Both the position numbers and the translations under genes were made by a program. Source: Streptomyces sp. CB02414 (GTDB lineage Bacteria > Actinomycetota > Actinomycetes > Streptomycetales > Streptomycetaceae). From it: DNA of 64,000 nucleotides. Every line of letters starts with the position of its first letter. The stretch's first letter is position 1. The DNA lies in the NCBI RefSeq assembly GCF_001905385.1, contig NZ_LIPF01000001.1, positions 982,765 through 1,046,764 of the forward strand, read 5' to 3'. The notes beneath the pieces are model-generated. The model had not been told where the DNA came from, made no database searches, and worked only from the letters and a program-made list of their open reading frames with translations. This document shows positions 1-8,037 of this stretch, in pieces.

Positions 1-2
1 AG

Positions 3-635
3 CTGATCGCCCGGCTGCCCTCGGCCAAGTCCCAGCAGCGGGTCCGCGCCAAGCTGCGCAGGCTCGACGCGCTCGGCGTCGTCAGCCGCACCGTCCCGCC
101 CGGCGAGGTGGACGCGGCGCTGCGCCGGCTGCTGGAGCTGCACCGGCTGCAGTGGCAGGGCCGGAAGGTGACCGGCGAGCACCTGCGGACCCGGTTCCGC
201 GACCACCTGGTGCGGGCGGTGGGGCCGATGGTGCGCTCCGGGGACGCGGTGGTCACCGAGTTCCGGATGGACGGCGAGGTGGTGGCCGTGGACGTGACGC
301 TGCTGGCGCGGCGGCTGGCCGGCGGCTATCTGTACGGCGCCCATCCTCGGCTGCGCGAACGGAAGGCGGACGTGGCCGTGATGCTGCTGGACGCGTGCGC
401 GGAGCACGCCCGGGCGCCGGGGCGCGCCACGCTGAGCCTGCTGCGGGGCGACGAGCCGTACAAGCACCACTGGCGTCCGGAGCCGGTGGCGAACCAGCGG
501 CTGCTGCTGGCCCGGCGGCGCACGGCCCCGCTGCTCACGGCGGCCCTGTGCGACGCGGCCGCGCGCCGGCGGGGCAAGGAACTGCTGCGGCGCCGGCGGG
601 AGCGGAAGGAGCGCACTGGTGGCGACCGGACCTGA
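3..635 (+). CDS. CelD/BcsL-like GNAT acetyltransferase, 5' truncated
   Basis: The reading frame is open from the first bases of the window, so this is the C-terminal ~210 residues of a longer protein whose start lies upstream; an internal GTG at 108 is probably not the real start. The pattern LLELHRLQWQGR, the LYGAHPRLRERKADVAVML segment and the SLLRGDEPYKHHWRPE block are typical of the CelD/BcsL-type GNAT domain (Acetyltransf_6) found in exopolysaccharide or cell-wall-polymer loci. The tail is strongly basic (many R/K). It is followed 28 nt later by the convergent GH26-like gene. Family is reasonably sure; the acceptor substrate is unknown. Confidence 0.75.
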   Translation: MIARLPSAKSQQRVRAKLRRLDALGVVSRTVPPGEVDAALRRLLELHRLQWQGRKVTGEHLRTRFRDHLVRAVGPMVRSGDAVVTEFRMDGEVVAVDVTLLARRLAGGYLYGAHPRLRERKADVAVMLLDACAEHARAPGRATLSLLRGDEPYKHHWRPEPVANQRLLLARRRTAPLLTAALCDAAARRRGKELLRRRRERKERTGGDRT

Positions 636-663
636 CCGGCCCCGCCGCCACCGGTGCGGGCGG

Positions 664-1872
664 CTACTTGTGGCGCGAGTACCAGTCGAGGCGCATGCAG
701 AGCTTCCCGCCGAGCCAGTACTCGACCCAGTCGCCGAGGTTCAGCGGCGAACAGTCGGCGGCGGGCTCGGGCACGGTGGGCACCGGGGGCACCGTGGGCG
801 TGGTCGGCGTGGTCGGCTCCGGGACCTCGGGCGCGGGTTCGTCGGTGCGGCCGAAGAGCACGGACCGGTAGACGGCCGTGGAGCGGGGGTTGTCGTCGCA
901 CTGCCACACGCCGTGCGGGCAGTAGTCGGTGAGCGTGTTGTACACGGGTTTGTGCTCGTCCATCCAGGCGAGCATCCGCCGCATGTACTCGGCGTTGTCG
1001 CCGTTGCGGAACAGTCCCCATTCCGGATAGGAGATGGGCTTGCCGTGCGCCTTGGCGAAATCGACGTGGTCCTGGAGTCCGTAGGGTTCCGTCACCTGTT
1101 CGTCGAACGGCATTCCGCGCGGCTGGTCGTAGGAATCCATGCCGATGATGTCGACGGTGGCGTCCCCCGGATAGCACTCGGTCCAGGGAATGGCGTCCCG
1201 GCCGCGGCTCGGGGTGAAGTCGAAGCGGAACTTCTGTCCCGGCACCGCGCGCATGGTGGTGACGATCCTGTTCCAGTACGTCTTCCAGGCTTCGGGGTCC
1301 GGCCCGCAGCGGTGGCTGTACGTGGTGCCGTTCATCTCCCAGCCGAGCACGAGGACCGTGTCCGGCACGCCCAGTTCGACGAGCCGTTCGGCGAGGGCGC
1401 GGTAGTGGTGGTCGAAGCGTCCGGCGGCGCCCTGGCGCAGGAGGGCGCGCACCTCTTCGTCGTCGAGCCCTTCCTCGTTGCGCTCCATCATGGGCACGTT
1501 GAGGACGAGCATCCGGTCGGCCTCGCGGGTGCGCCAGTCGGCCCACACGTCGAGGAAACCGGGGGCGCCCGCGATGTTGCTCCAGCGGTCGCCGGGCAGG
1601 TAGGTGTGCCCGACGCTCAGTTCGGCGCCGCCCAGCCAGTGGCTCAGCTCGGCCATCCGGGCCACGCCGCGCGGGCCGTAGTCGAGGTAGGCGCCGAAGG
1701 CGGGGGCGGCGGCCGCCGCGGGTGCCTGGGCGGCCAGCGGGGCCGGTGCGGGCGGGGGCGGTGCTCCGGCGGCGACCTGGGGGCCCGCGGCCAGCAGGGC
1801 CGCCGCCGCGAGCGTCGCCGCCACCGCGTACGCCGGCCGCCCCGGCCGGGTCCGTGTCCGACGTACGGCCAT
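664..1872 (-). CDS. Secreted GH26-like glycoside hydrolase
   Basis: 402 aa. The ATG at 1872 is preceded at about 6 nt by AAAGGAG; an in-frame start 42 nt further upstream lacks this. The N-terminus has a basic region then an Ala-rich hydrophobic stretch (residues 12-37), a Sec-type signal, followed by a Pro/Ala linker. The catalytic domain has GWEMNGT (Glu179, expected acid/base) and KPISYPEWG (Glu284, expected nucleophile), the two landmarks of family GH26 beta-mannanases and related clan GH-A enzymes. A Pro/Thr-rich linker leads to a short C-terminal tail with CSPL and KLCM cysteines. Its neighbours (CelD-like transferase, ATP-grasp ligase) suggest processing of a surface polysaccharide; this is inference. 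The substrate cannot be told from sequence. Confidence 0.8.
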   Translation of the reverse strand: MAVRRTRTRPGRPAYAVAATLAAAALLAAGPQVAAGAPPPPAPAPLAAQAPAAAAAPAFGAYLDYGPRGVARMAELSHWLGGAELSVGHTYLPGDRWSNIAGAPGFLDVWADWRTREADRMLVLNVPMMERNEEGLDDEEVRALLRQGAAGRFDHHYRALAERLVELGVPDTVLVLGWEMNGTTYSHRCGPDPEAWKTYWNRIVTTMRAVPGQKFRFDFTPSRGRDAIPWTECYPGDATVDIIGMDSYDQPRGMPFDEQVTEPYGLQDHVDFAKAHGKPISYPEWGLFRNGDNAEYMRRMLAWMDEHKPVYNTLTDYCPHGVWQCDDNPRSTAVYRSVLFGRTDEPAPEVPEPTTPTTPTVPPVPTVPEPAADCSPLNLGDWVEYWLGGKLCMRLDWYSRHK

Positions 1873-2013
1873 GCCGGCTCCTTTCCTCGCCTTGATTGAA
1901 CGCATTACTGACACTCAGTCATATGAAATGCCATCACGCCACCGCGGTTACGGCTTTCGAGTGGGCCGATCGCCCGCTCCGGTGACCCGGAACGAATACG
2001 AAGGAAGTCTCCC

Positions 2014-3306
2014 GTGTCGCTTTTCGACACCCGCGTCCCCGCCGTTCTGCTGCGGACCGACCGGAATCCCTTTCACCACGGAACGCTGGGTGCCGTGCGT
2101 TCGCTCGGCCGCGCGGGCATCGAGGTGCACCTGGTCGCCGACTGCGCCGGCAGTCCGGTCGGCGCCTCCCGCTACGTGAGCCGGCTGCACACTCCCCCGC
2201 CGCCCGGCGCGTCGCCCGCCGACGTCGTGGCGACGCTGCGCCGGGTCGCCGCGCGTATCGCCCGGCCCGCGGTGCTGATTCCGATGGACGACGCGTGCGC
2301 GGTCGCCGTGGGCCTGACGCGGGCCGAGCTGGCGCCCCTGTACCTGCTGCCGGACCTGCCCGGCGAGCTGGCCGGGCGGGTGGCCGACAAGGCGGAGCTG
2401 GCGGGTGTGTGCGCGGCGCTGGACGTCCCGCACCCCGAGACGCTGGTACCGGACGGACCGGACGACGCCGCCCGTGCCGCCTGGCGGCTGGGGCTGCCGG
2501 TGGTGGCGAAGTGGAGCCGGCCCTGGCTGGTGCCCCCGGGCGCCGGGCTGCGCAGCACCGCGCTGGTGCGGTCGGCACGGGAGGCGCGGGAGCTGTACGC
2601 ACGGGCCGAGGAGGCCGGGAGCCGGCTGCTGCTCCAGGCGTTCCTGCCGCCGGGGCCGGACCGCGACTGGTTCTTCCACGGGTACGCCGACCGCTCGGGC
2701 GCGCTCCGCGCGGGCGGGCCCGGCCGCAAGACCCGCGCCAGGCCCCGGGGCGCCGGCCTGACGGCGGTCGGCCGCTGGACGCCGAACTCGCGGGTGCGGG
2801 CGCTCGCCGAGCGGATCACCGGCGAGCTGGGCTACCGGGGCATCCTCGACCTCGACTTCCGGCGCTGCGGGACGACGGGCCGCTACCACCTGCTCGACTT
2901 CAACCCCCGTCCGGGCGCCCAGTTCCGGCTGTTCACCGACACCGCCGGGCTGGACGTCGTACGCGCCCTGCACCTGGACCTGACCGACCGTCCGCTGCCG
3001 GACGGGGCGCCACGGCCGGGGCGGGCCTTCGTGGTGGAGAACTACGCGCCGCTGAGCGCCCTGCGTCCCGCCCCCGACGGACGCGAACTGGCCTGGCACG
3101 CCGCGGACGACCGGGCGCCCGGCCGGGCCCTGTGGACCCTGTGGGGGCGCCACGTGACCGCCCGCCTCCTGACCCGCCCGCACCGCCGGTCCCGCCCCCA
3201 CCCGCGCACCCCGGCGCCGGCCCACCCACGCGTCGTACGCCAGGCCCCGGCGCCGTCCCCGGACCGCGCGGACCGTTCGGAGGAGGACCGGGCGGGCAGC
3301 CACTGA
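2014..3306 (+). CDS. ATP-grasp carboxylate-amine ligase-like protein
   Basis: 430 aa, GTG start after GAAGGAAG. The protein opens with a Rossmann-like pre-ATP-grasp region (AVLLRTDRNPFHHGTLGAVRSL), then the ATP-grasp core: LPVVAKWSRP (nucleotide-binding Lys), LLLQAFLPPG, and the metal-binding strand YHLLDFNPRPGAQF with the conserved NPR. Such proteins join a carboxylate to an amine or thiol using ATP and are annotated in Streptomyces as carboxylate-amine ligases. The last ~50 residues are Pro/Arg-rich and look disordered. It is divergent from the GH26-like gene (141 nt between). The acceptor is unknown. Confidence 0.8.
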   Translation: MSLFDTRVPAVLLRTDRNPFHHGTLGAVRSLGRAGIEVHLVADCAGSPVGASRYVSRLHTPPPPGASPADVVATLRRVAARIARPAVLIPMDDACAVAVGLTRAELAPLYLLPDLPGELAGRVADKAELAGVCAALDVPHPETLVPDGPDDAARAAWRLGLPVVAKWSRPWLVPPGAGLRSTALVRSAREARELYARAEEAGSRLLLQAFLPPGPDRDWFFHGYADRSGALRAGGPGRKTRARPRGAGLTAVGRWTPNSRVRALAERITGELGYRGILDLDFRRCGTTGRYHLLDFNPRPGAQFRLFTDTAGLDVVRALHLDLTDRPLPDGAPRPGRAFVVENYAPLSALRPAPDGRELAWHAADDRAPGRALWTLWGRHVTARLLTRPHRRSRPHPRTPAPAHPRVVRQAPAPSPDRADRSEEDRAGSH

Positions 3307-3344
3307 CGGACGAGGCTTCCCGCGCGGCGCCCCGGACAGCACCG

Positions 3345-3380
3345 CGCCCCCGGTCGACCGTGCGGGGTCGGCCGGGGGCG
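3345..3380. terminator. Bidirectional hairpin between the ATP-grasp gene and chpA
   Basis: CGCCCCCGG at 3345-3353 pairs with CCGGGGGCG at 3372-3380, with an additional CGACC/GGTCG helix inside. It lies between two convergent genes and can serve both. Confidence 0.65.
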
Positions 3381-3390
3381 GCGGGGCGGG

Positions 3391-4179
3391 TCAGCGGCGG
3401 GTGGCCGGGCGGCTGCGCCGGTACAGGATCGCGCCGGCGGCGATCAGCCCGGCGCTGGCGGCCGCCGTGCCCATCATGGCCTCGCTGCCGGTCTCCGCGA
3501 GGACCGGCGGCTGCTCCTCGTGCGGAGACGGCGGGGTCTCCTCCTCGCCCGCGGGCGGCGGGGTCTCCTCCTCGCCGGACGGCGGAGGCTCCTCTTCCTC
3601 GGCCGGGGGCGGCGGCTCCTCCTCGGTGGGCGGAGTCGTCGGGGGCGGCGGCTCCTCCTCGCCGTAGCCGGGCGGTTCCTCCTGCTGCTGGTCGCAGGAG
3701 TTGCCGAAGACCGGGTTGAGCGCCGCGATGACGTCGACGGTGTTGCCGCAGAGGTTCACCGGCACGTCGACCGGCACCTGCGCGGCGTTGCCGGAGCCGA
3801 CGCCGGGCGAGCCCACGGCCTCGCCGTCCGCGACGGCTCCGGACGCGGTGTCGACGTCGTCGGCGTGCGATCCGCCGTACCCGCCGTTCTGGTCGTCCGA
3901 ACCGTAGCCGGAGCCGGAGTCTCCGGTGTGCTCGTCCGAGGTGTTCTCGCACTCGTTGCCGAAGGCCGGGTTCAGCGCGGCGATCACGTCGACGGTGTTG
4001 CCGCAGGCGTTCACCGGCACGTCGACCGGCACCTGGACGGCGTTGCCGGACGCGACGCCCGGCGAGTTCTTGGCGGCCCCGTCCGCATGCGAGTCGGCAA
4101 GGGCGGGGCTGCCGCACAGGGAAAGGATGCCCGTCGCGGCGGCTGCCGCGACCATCCCCCTGCTCAGGGTCTGTCGCAC
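3391..4179 (-). CDS. chpA: Long chaplin ChpA, sortase-anchored
   Basis: 262 aa. A signal peptide ends near ALA-DS (residue 28). Two chaplin domains follow, roughly residues 33-80 and 119-163, each with the SPGV.SGN..QVPVDVPVN.CGNTVDVIAALNP.FGN.C pattern and two cysteines (59/77 and 144/162). A Gly/Ser/Asp spacer separates them. Residues 165-225 are an acidic Pro/Glu wall-spanning repeat (EEEPPPP, EEETPPP units). The C-terminus is a sorting signal LAETG (227-231), a hydrophobic segment and an RRSRPATRR tail, the LAXTG type used by Streptomyces class E sortases. Long chaplins are cell-wall anchored on aerial hyphae and help seat the amyloid coat. It lies 135 nt downstream of chpD on the same strand. 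Confidence 0.95.
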   Translation of the reverse strand: MRQTLSRGMVAAAAATGILSLCGSPALADSHADGAAKNSPGVASGNAVQVPVDVPVNACGNTVDVIAALNPAFGNECENTSDEHTGDSGSGYGSDDQNGGYGGSHADDVDTASGAVADGEAVGSPGVGSGNAAQVPVDVPVNLCGNTVDVIAALNPVFGNSCDQQQEEPPGYGEEEPPPPTTPPTEEEPPPPAEEEEPPPSGEEETPPPAGEEETPPSPHEEQPPVLAETGSEAMMGTAAASAGLIAAGAILYRRSRPATRR

Positions 4180-4248
4180 TCTCGTTGTCTTCCTGCTGGT
4201 AGAGATGGCTGGAGTACCGGCTGCGGGCAGGCCGCAGAAAGGGGGAAA

Positions 4249-4284
4249 GCCGGCCCCGAACCAAACGAGTTGGTCAAGGCCGGC
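4249..4284 (-). terminator. Hairpin between chpD and chpA
   Basis: GCCGGCC (4249-4255) pairs with GGCCGGC (4278-4284), with an inner CCAA/TTGG helix. It sits just after the chpD stop and before the chpA start, so it may end the abundant short-chaplin message or attenuate read-through into chpA. Confidence 0.55.
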
Positions 4285-4314
4285 CGTGACGCAGCCGGTC
4301 GGTGCGGAACGACG

Positions 4315-4542
4315 TCAGTCGTTCTCGCACTCGTTGCCGAACGCCGGGTTCAGCAGACCGATCACGTTGATGGTGTTGCCGCACACGTTGACGGGCACGT
4401 GCACGGGGACCTGGACGACATTGCCGGACAGGACACCCGGGGAGCCGACGGCGGCACCCTCGGCACCGGCGTCGGCGAAGGCCGGGGCGGCCATGCCGAG
4501 GGCCATGATCGCGCCCGCGACGACAGCAGCGCTCTTCTTCAT
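4315..4542 (-). CDS. chpD: Short chaplin ChpD
   Basis: 75 aa: a signal peptide cleaved near AFA-DA (residue 23) and a single chaplin domain (about 29-75) with GSPGVLSGNVVQVPVHVPVN and two cysteines (54 and 72). The size is that of the short chaplins D-H, secreted hydrophobic proteins that self-assemble into amyloid films lowering surface tension for aerial growth. The ATG at 4542 follows GAAGGGAAA; the frame stays open far upstream, but that extension lacks coding character. The identity as ChpD rather than another short chaplin rests on position next to chpA and the rodlins. Confidence 0.93.
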   Translation of the reverse strand: MKKSAAVVAGAIMALGMAAPAFADAGAEGAAVGSPGVLSGNVVQVPVHVPVNVCGNTINVIGLLNPAFGNECEND

Positions 4543-4776
4543 GAACTTTCCCTTCTCTGCGGTCATGACTGAATGACGGCCGAAACCGCGCGAGCACAGC
4601 ATTGACGGCTCGCACCATGACCTGCAGCCTGCAAACGAGGAATTGACGGCCGGGGAAACTACCGAACGTGGGACACCGGGAAATTCACCCGGATGCATCA
4701 CAACACGGCCCGGCCGTTCCCCCAGGAGAGCGACGACGTCATTCCGCTCGCCCGGCGAAAAGCCCGGCCCGGTCAC

Positions 4777-4818
4777 GGCACGGGCGGCCCGCGGGGAAGT
4801 CAGCGGGCCGCCCGTGCC
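4777..4818 (-). terminator. Strong terminator downstream of rdlA
   Basis: A perfect 16-bp stem: GGCACGGGCGGCCCGC at 4777-4792 and its complement at 4803-4818, with a 10-nt loop. It lies 15 nt after the rdlA stop codon and insulates chpD upstream DNA from rodlin transcription. Confidence 0.85.
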
Positions 4819-4832
4819 GGGCGGGATACGGC

Positions 4833-5225
4833 TCAGCCCTCGCTGTTCGCCGACAGCACCGACAGGTCCTCGAGGACGTGCGAGACCGCACCGTCCCGCT
4901 TGGCCTGCGTGGAGTTGTCGTCGCACTGCTGGTTCAGGTCGTCCGCCAGGACGTTGACGTCCTGGATCGGGACGATGTTGATGACGGCGACGTTGATGTC
5001 CTCGAGGCCGACGCACGGCTTGTTCAGCGTGCCCTCGACCAGCGACAGCTGGGGGCTCATGTCACCGTCGGTCGCCGAGTTGCCGAACGACGACGAGGCG
5101 CCGTTGCCGTTGGCCACGGCCGGTCCGTTGTCGTCCCCGATGGCCAGGGCCTGGGGGGCGGCAGCAGCGGACATGCCGATCACAGAAGCGGCAGCCGCCG
5201 CGGCGACCATTGCCTTCTTGAGCAC
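4833..5225 (-). CDS. rdlA: Rodlin RdlA
   Basis: 130 aa secreted rodlin. The signal peptide (basic MLKK, Ala-rich core) ends near ALA-IGDD (residue 28). The mature part has the rodlin landmarks NGNGAS..FGNSAT.G.MSPQ, a single cysteine in LNKPC and another in DLNQQC, and the [10 protein letters not shown] block. Rodlins organise chaplin fibrils into paired rodlets on aerial hyphae and spores. It is divergent from rdlB, with which it shares most mature-domain motifs, indicating a local duplication. Confidence 0.93.
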   Translation of the reverse strand: MLKKAMVAAAAAASVIGMSAAAAPQALAIGDDNGPAVANGNGASSSFGNSATDGDMSPQLSLVEGTLNKPCVGLEDINVAVINIVPIQDVNVLADDLNQQCDDNSTQAKRDGAVSHVLEDLSVLSANSEG

Positions 5226-5487
5226 TTCGCGTTCCTTTCGTCGTAGCGACGCACTGTCCTACGGCCTCATCAACCCGGTGCGGAGTGATTGGTTGCGGGC
5301 GTTCACCCGGTTGGCCCGCACGACATCTCGAAACACCTGGAAAAGACGCCGGGAAAGCGCGGGGAAGCACGGACCCGCACAGATTTCCCCCTGTCCGCCG
5401 ACCGAGTGAACGGGAGAAACCCGGCCGCGTACACGGAGTTGACCAGAGCGCTCCGGTGGACGGGGTTTTTCAGAAAGGACTGGCCAA
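5226..5487. promoter_or_regulatory. Divergent rodlin promoter region
   Basis: 262 nt of non-coding DNA between the divergent rodlin genes. It must hold promoters in both directions. An AGAAAGGAC ribosome-binding site precedes rdlB, and GAAAGGAA precedes rdlA. I saw no clear sigma-70 hexamers, so an alternative or developmental sigma factor is plausible. Confidence 0.5.
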
Positions 5488-5880
5488 ATGATCAAGAAGG
5501 TAGTCGCCTACGCGGCGATCGCCGCCTCCGTCATGGGCGCCTCCGCTGCCGCGGCCCCGCAGGCGATGGCGATCGGCGACGACAGCGGCCCCGTCTCCGC
5601 GAACGGCAACGGCGCCTCGCAGTACTTCGGCAACTCGGCGACCCACGGCAACATGAGCCCGCAGATGGCGCTCATCCAGGGCTCGTTCAACAAGCCGTGC
5701 ATCGCGGTGAGCGAGATCCCGGTGAGCGTCATCGGGCTCGTCCCGATCCAGGACCTCAACGTCCTGTCGGACGACCTGAACCAGCAGTGCGCCGAGAACT
5801 CCACGCAGGCCAAGCGCGACGGCGCGCTGGCGCACCTGCTGGAGGACGTCTCGATCCTGTCCGGCAACGGCGAGGGCTGA
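5488..5880 (+). CDS. rdlB: Rodlin RdlB
   Basis: 130 aa, same length and architecture as the neighbouring rodlin: signal peptide ending near AMA-IGDD, the [14 protein letters not shown] segment, FNKPC and DLNQQC cysteines, [10 protein letters not shown] and an acidic [12 protein letters not shown] end. It works with RdlA to form the rodlet layer. The AGAAAGGAC Shine-Dalgarno lies 8-10 nt before the ATG. A very strong terminator follows directly. Confidence 0.93.
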   Translation: MIKKVVAYAAIAASVMGASAAAAPQAMAIGDDSGPVSANGNGASQYFGNSATHGNMSPQMALIQGSFNKPCIAVSEIPVSVIGLVPIQDLNVLSDDLNQQCAENSTQAKRDGALAHLLEDVSILSGNGEG

Positions 5881-5890
5881 CACCGGCCGA

Positions 5891-5925
5891 GGGGCGGGCC
5901 GCCGAGCGCATCGGCGGCCCGCCCC
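5891..5925. terminator. Terminator between rdlB and the acyl-CoA ligase gene
   Basis: 15-bp perfect stem (5891-5905 with 5911-5925), loop GCGCA, followed by CTTTCG. It ends rdlB and can serve the convergent ligase gene. Confidence 0.88.
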
Positions 5926-5964
5926 TTTCGCGTGCCCGGGACCGGGCCATCAGGTGCCCCGGCA

Positions 5965-7893
5965 TCAGCTCCCCGGCGCCGCGTACAGCGCCTCGATCTC
6001 GTCGGCGTAGGCGGTCACCGCGGCCTGCCGCTTCACCTTCAGGGACGGGGTGAGCAGCCCGTTCTCCTCGGTGAACTCGCCGTCGACGATGCGGAAGGCG
6101 CGGATGGACTCGGCGCGGGAGACGGCGGCGTTGGCGTGGTCGACTGCCTGCTGGACGTCGGCGCGCATCCGCTCGTCCCGGACCAGCTCCGACAGCGGGG
6201 TGCCGGCGGGGAGCTTCCGGACCGCCAGCCAGTGGGCGACGGCGTCCGGGTCGAGGGTGACCAGGGCGGCGACGAAGGGCCGGTTGTCGCCGACGACGAG
6301 GCACTGGGCGACGGGCGGGCGGCTGCGCAGGCGGTCCTCCAGGACGGCCGGGGAGACGTTCTTGCCGCCCGAGGTGACCAGGAGGTCCTTCTTGCGGCCG
6401 GTGATGGTGAGGTAGCCGTCGTCGTCGAGGGAGCCGAGGTCGCCGGTGGCGAACCAGCCGTCGGTGAGGGCGGCGTCGGTGGCCCCGGGGTTGTTCCGGT
6501 AGGCGCCGAAGACGATGCCGCCCTTGACCAGCACCTCGCCGTCGTCGGCGATGCGCACGGCCGTGCCGGGGATCGGCGGGCCGACGGTGCCCGGGCGCGG
6601 GCCGAGCGGCGGGACGATGGTGGCGGCGGCGGTGGTCTCGGTGAGGCCGTACCCCTCGTAGACCATGATTCCGGCGGCGTAGAAGAACAGGTTGAGGTCG
6701 CGCTCCAGCGGGGAGCCGCCGCTGATGGCGTAGCGCATCCGGCCGCCGAGCTCCGACCGGACCCGGCGGTAGACCAGCAGGTCGTACAGGGCCCAGCCGG
6801 CCCACAGGGCGGGGGCGGGGCCCTTGCCGCGGCCGAGGAAGCGTTCCAGGTGGGCCGCGCCGAAGCGGACGGCGAGGCGGTGGGCGCGTTCGAAGGAGGC
6901 GCCGCGGCCGATCTTCTCGGCGGTCGCGCGGCCCGTGTCGTGGATCTTCTCGAAGAGGTACGGGACGCCGACCAGGAAGGTCGGGCGGAACTGCTTGAGT
7001 GCCGGGCGGAGTTCGTCGGGCTTGATGCTCGGGAAGTGGCCGAGTTCGATGCGGGCCAGCAGACAGGCGATCTGGATGGTGCGGCCGAGGATGTGGGCGA
7101 GGGGGAGGAAGAGGAGGGTCGAGGCGGTCTGGCCGGTGACCTCCTTGAAGATCGGGTGCAGCAGCTCGACCGTGTTGGCGGCCTCGGCGTGCAGGTTGGC
7201 GTGGGTGAGGACGCAGCCCTTGGGGCGGCCGGTGGTGCCGGAGGTGTAGCAGACGGTCGCCACCGAGTCCGGGGTCAGGGCGGTGCGGCGCTTGGTGACC
7301 TCCTCGTCGGTGACGCCCAGGCCGAGGGCGGTGAGGTCGGCGAGGGCGCCGGCGTCCAGCTCCCAGGCGCGCGGGTGCTCGTCGTGACCGGACGTGCCGG
7401 CCACGACAGTCGCGGTGTTGGCCGCCGTCTCGGTGACGACGTGCCGGGCGCCGGAGTCGCGGACGATCCACTCGACCTGGTCGGCGGAGGAGGTCGGGTA
7501 CACGGGGACGCTCTGGCCGCCGGCCGTCCAGATCGCGAAGTCCAGGACCGTCCACTCGTAGCGGGTGCGGGACATGACGGCGACCCGGCCGCCGGGTTCC
7601 AGACCGGCGGCGATCAGGCCCTTGGCCACGGCGGTCACCTCGCGGGCGAACTCCGCCGCGGTGACCGGCTCCCAGACGCCGTTCACCTCGCGGCGCAGGA
7701 CGACGGCGCCGGGGGCCTCGGCCGCGTTGGTGAACGGGATGTCGGCGGTGCTGCCCGTGGTGGGGCGGGACGCCAAGGGCGCGGTGCGGGCCTCGCGGAC
7801 GGTGCCGTGCGCGTCCCGGACGGTCTCGGTCCGCGTGCGGGAGACCAGGTCCCCGCGCCGCCTCGCCCGTTTCAGGTCCCTGCGTACGCCCAT
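5965..7893 (-). CDS. Long-chain fatty-acid-CoA ligase (AMP-forming)
   Basis: 642 aa, ATG after GGGAGCCGAC. Adenylate-forming (ANL) enzyme activating fatty acids to acyl-CoA through acyl-AMP. The P-loop-like A3 motif is YTSGTTGRPKGCVLTHANL; A5 is YEGYGLTETTA; the A7 region is WFATGDLGSLDDDGYLTITGRKKDLLVTSGGKNVSP, containing the adenylate-binding Asp and the hinge. The long insert after the A3 motif (LLHPIFKEVTG..) and the C-terminal EENGLLTPSLKVKR with the catalytic Lys are typical of long-chain FACS of the FadD15 type. A palindrome upstream suggests repressor control. Confidence 0.9.
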   Translation of the reverse strand: MGVRRDLKRARRRGDLVSRTRTETVRDAHGTVREARTAPLASRPTTGSTADIPFTNAAEAPGAVVLRREVNGVWEPVTAAEFAREVTAVAKGLIAAGLEPGGRVAVMSRTRYEWTVLDFAIWTAGGQSVPVYPTSSADQVEWIVRDSGARHVVTETAANTATVVAGTSGHDEHPRAWELDAGALADLTALGLGVTDEEVTKRRTALTPDSVATVCYTSGTTGRPKGCVLTHANLHAEAANTVELLHPIFKEVTGQTASTLLFLPLAHILGRTIQIACLLARIELGHFPSIKPDELRPALKQFRPTFLVGVPYLFEKIHDTGRATAEKIGRGASFERAHRLAVRFGAAHLERFLGRGKGPAPALWAGWALYDLLVYRRVRSELGGRMRYAISGGSPLERDLNLFFYAAGIMVYEGYGLTETTAAATIVPPLGPRPGTVGPPIPGTAVRIADDGEVLVKGGIVFGAYRNNPGATDAALTDGWFATGDLGSLDDDGYLTITGRKKDLLVTSGGKNVSPAVLEDRLRSRPPVAQCLVVGDNRPFVAALVTLDPDAVAHWLAVRKLPAGTPLSELVRDERMRADVQQAVDHANAAVSRAESIRAFRIVDGEFTEENGLLTPSLKVKRQAAVTAYADEIEALYAAPGS

Positions 7894-7945
7894 GTCGGCT
7901 CCCGGTCGCGGATCGGAGTGGTGTTGCGCTGCCTGTTCCCTTTAC

Positions 7946-7959
7946 TTACTTGGGAGTAA
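7946..7959. promoter_or_regulatory. Inverted repeat upstream of the acyl-CoA ligase
   Basis: TTACTTGGGAGTAA, 5-bp arms with a 4-nt centre, is about 55 nt upstream of the ligase start in an AT-richer patch (TTTACTTACT...AGTAAACTTACT). This is a plausible TetR/FadR-type operator for fatty-acid-responsive control. No regulator gene is adjacent. Confidence 0.5.
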
Positions 7960-8037
7960 ACTTACTCATGCGTAAGGGGTCAAGGGCCGACGGGTGTGCG
8001 TGTCGACAGGCGCGTACGCCGACGGGCGCGTGCCGGA

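Noticed and set aside
326..1546. Minus-strand 406-codon frame at the left end
   Set aside because: Out-of-frame shadow of the GH26-like gene that also runs antisense into the CelD-like gene.
4315..5016. 233-codon version of the short chaplin
   Set aside because: The extra upstream codons run through non-coding DNA and antisense to rdlA; the signal peptide and Shine-Dalgarno define the start at 4542.
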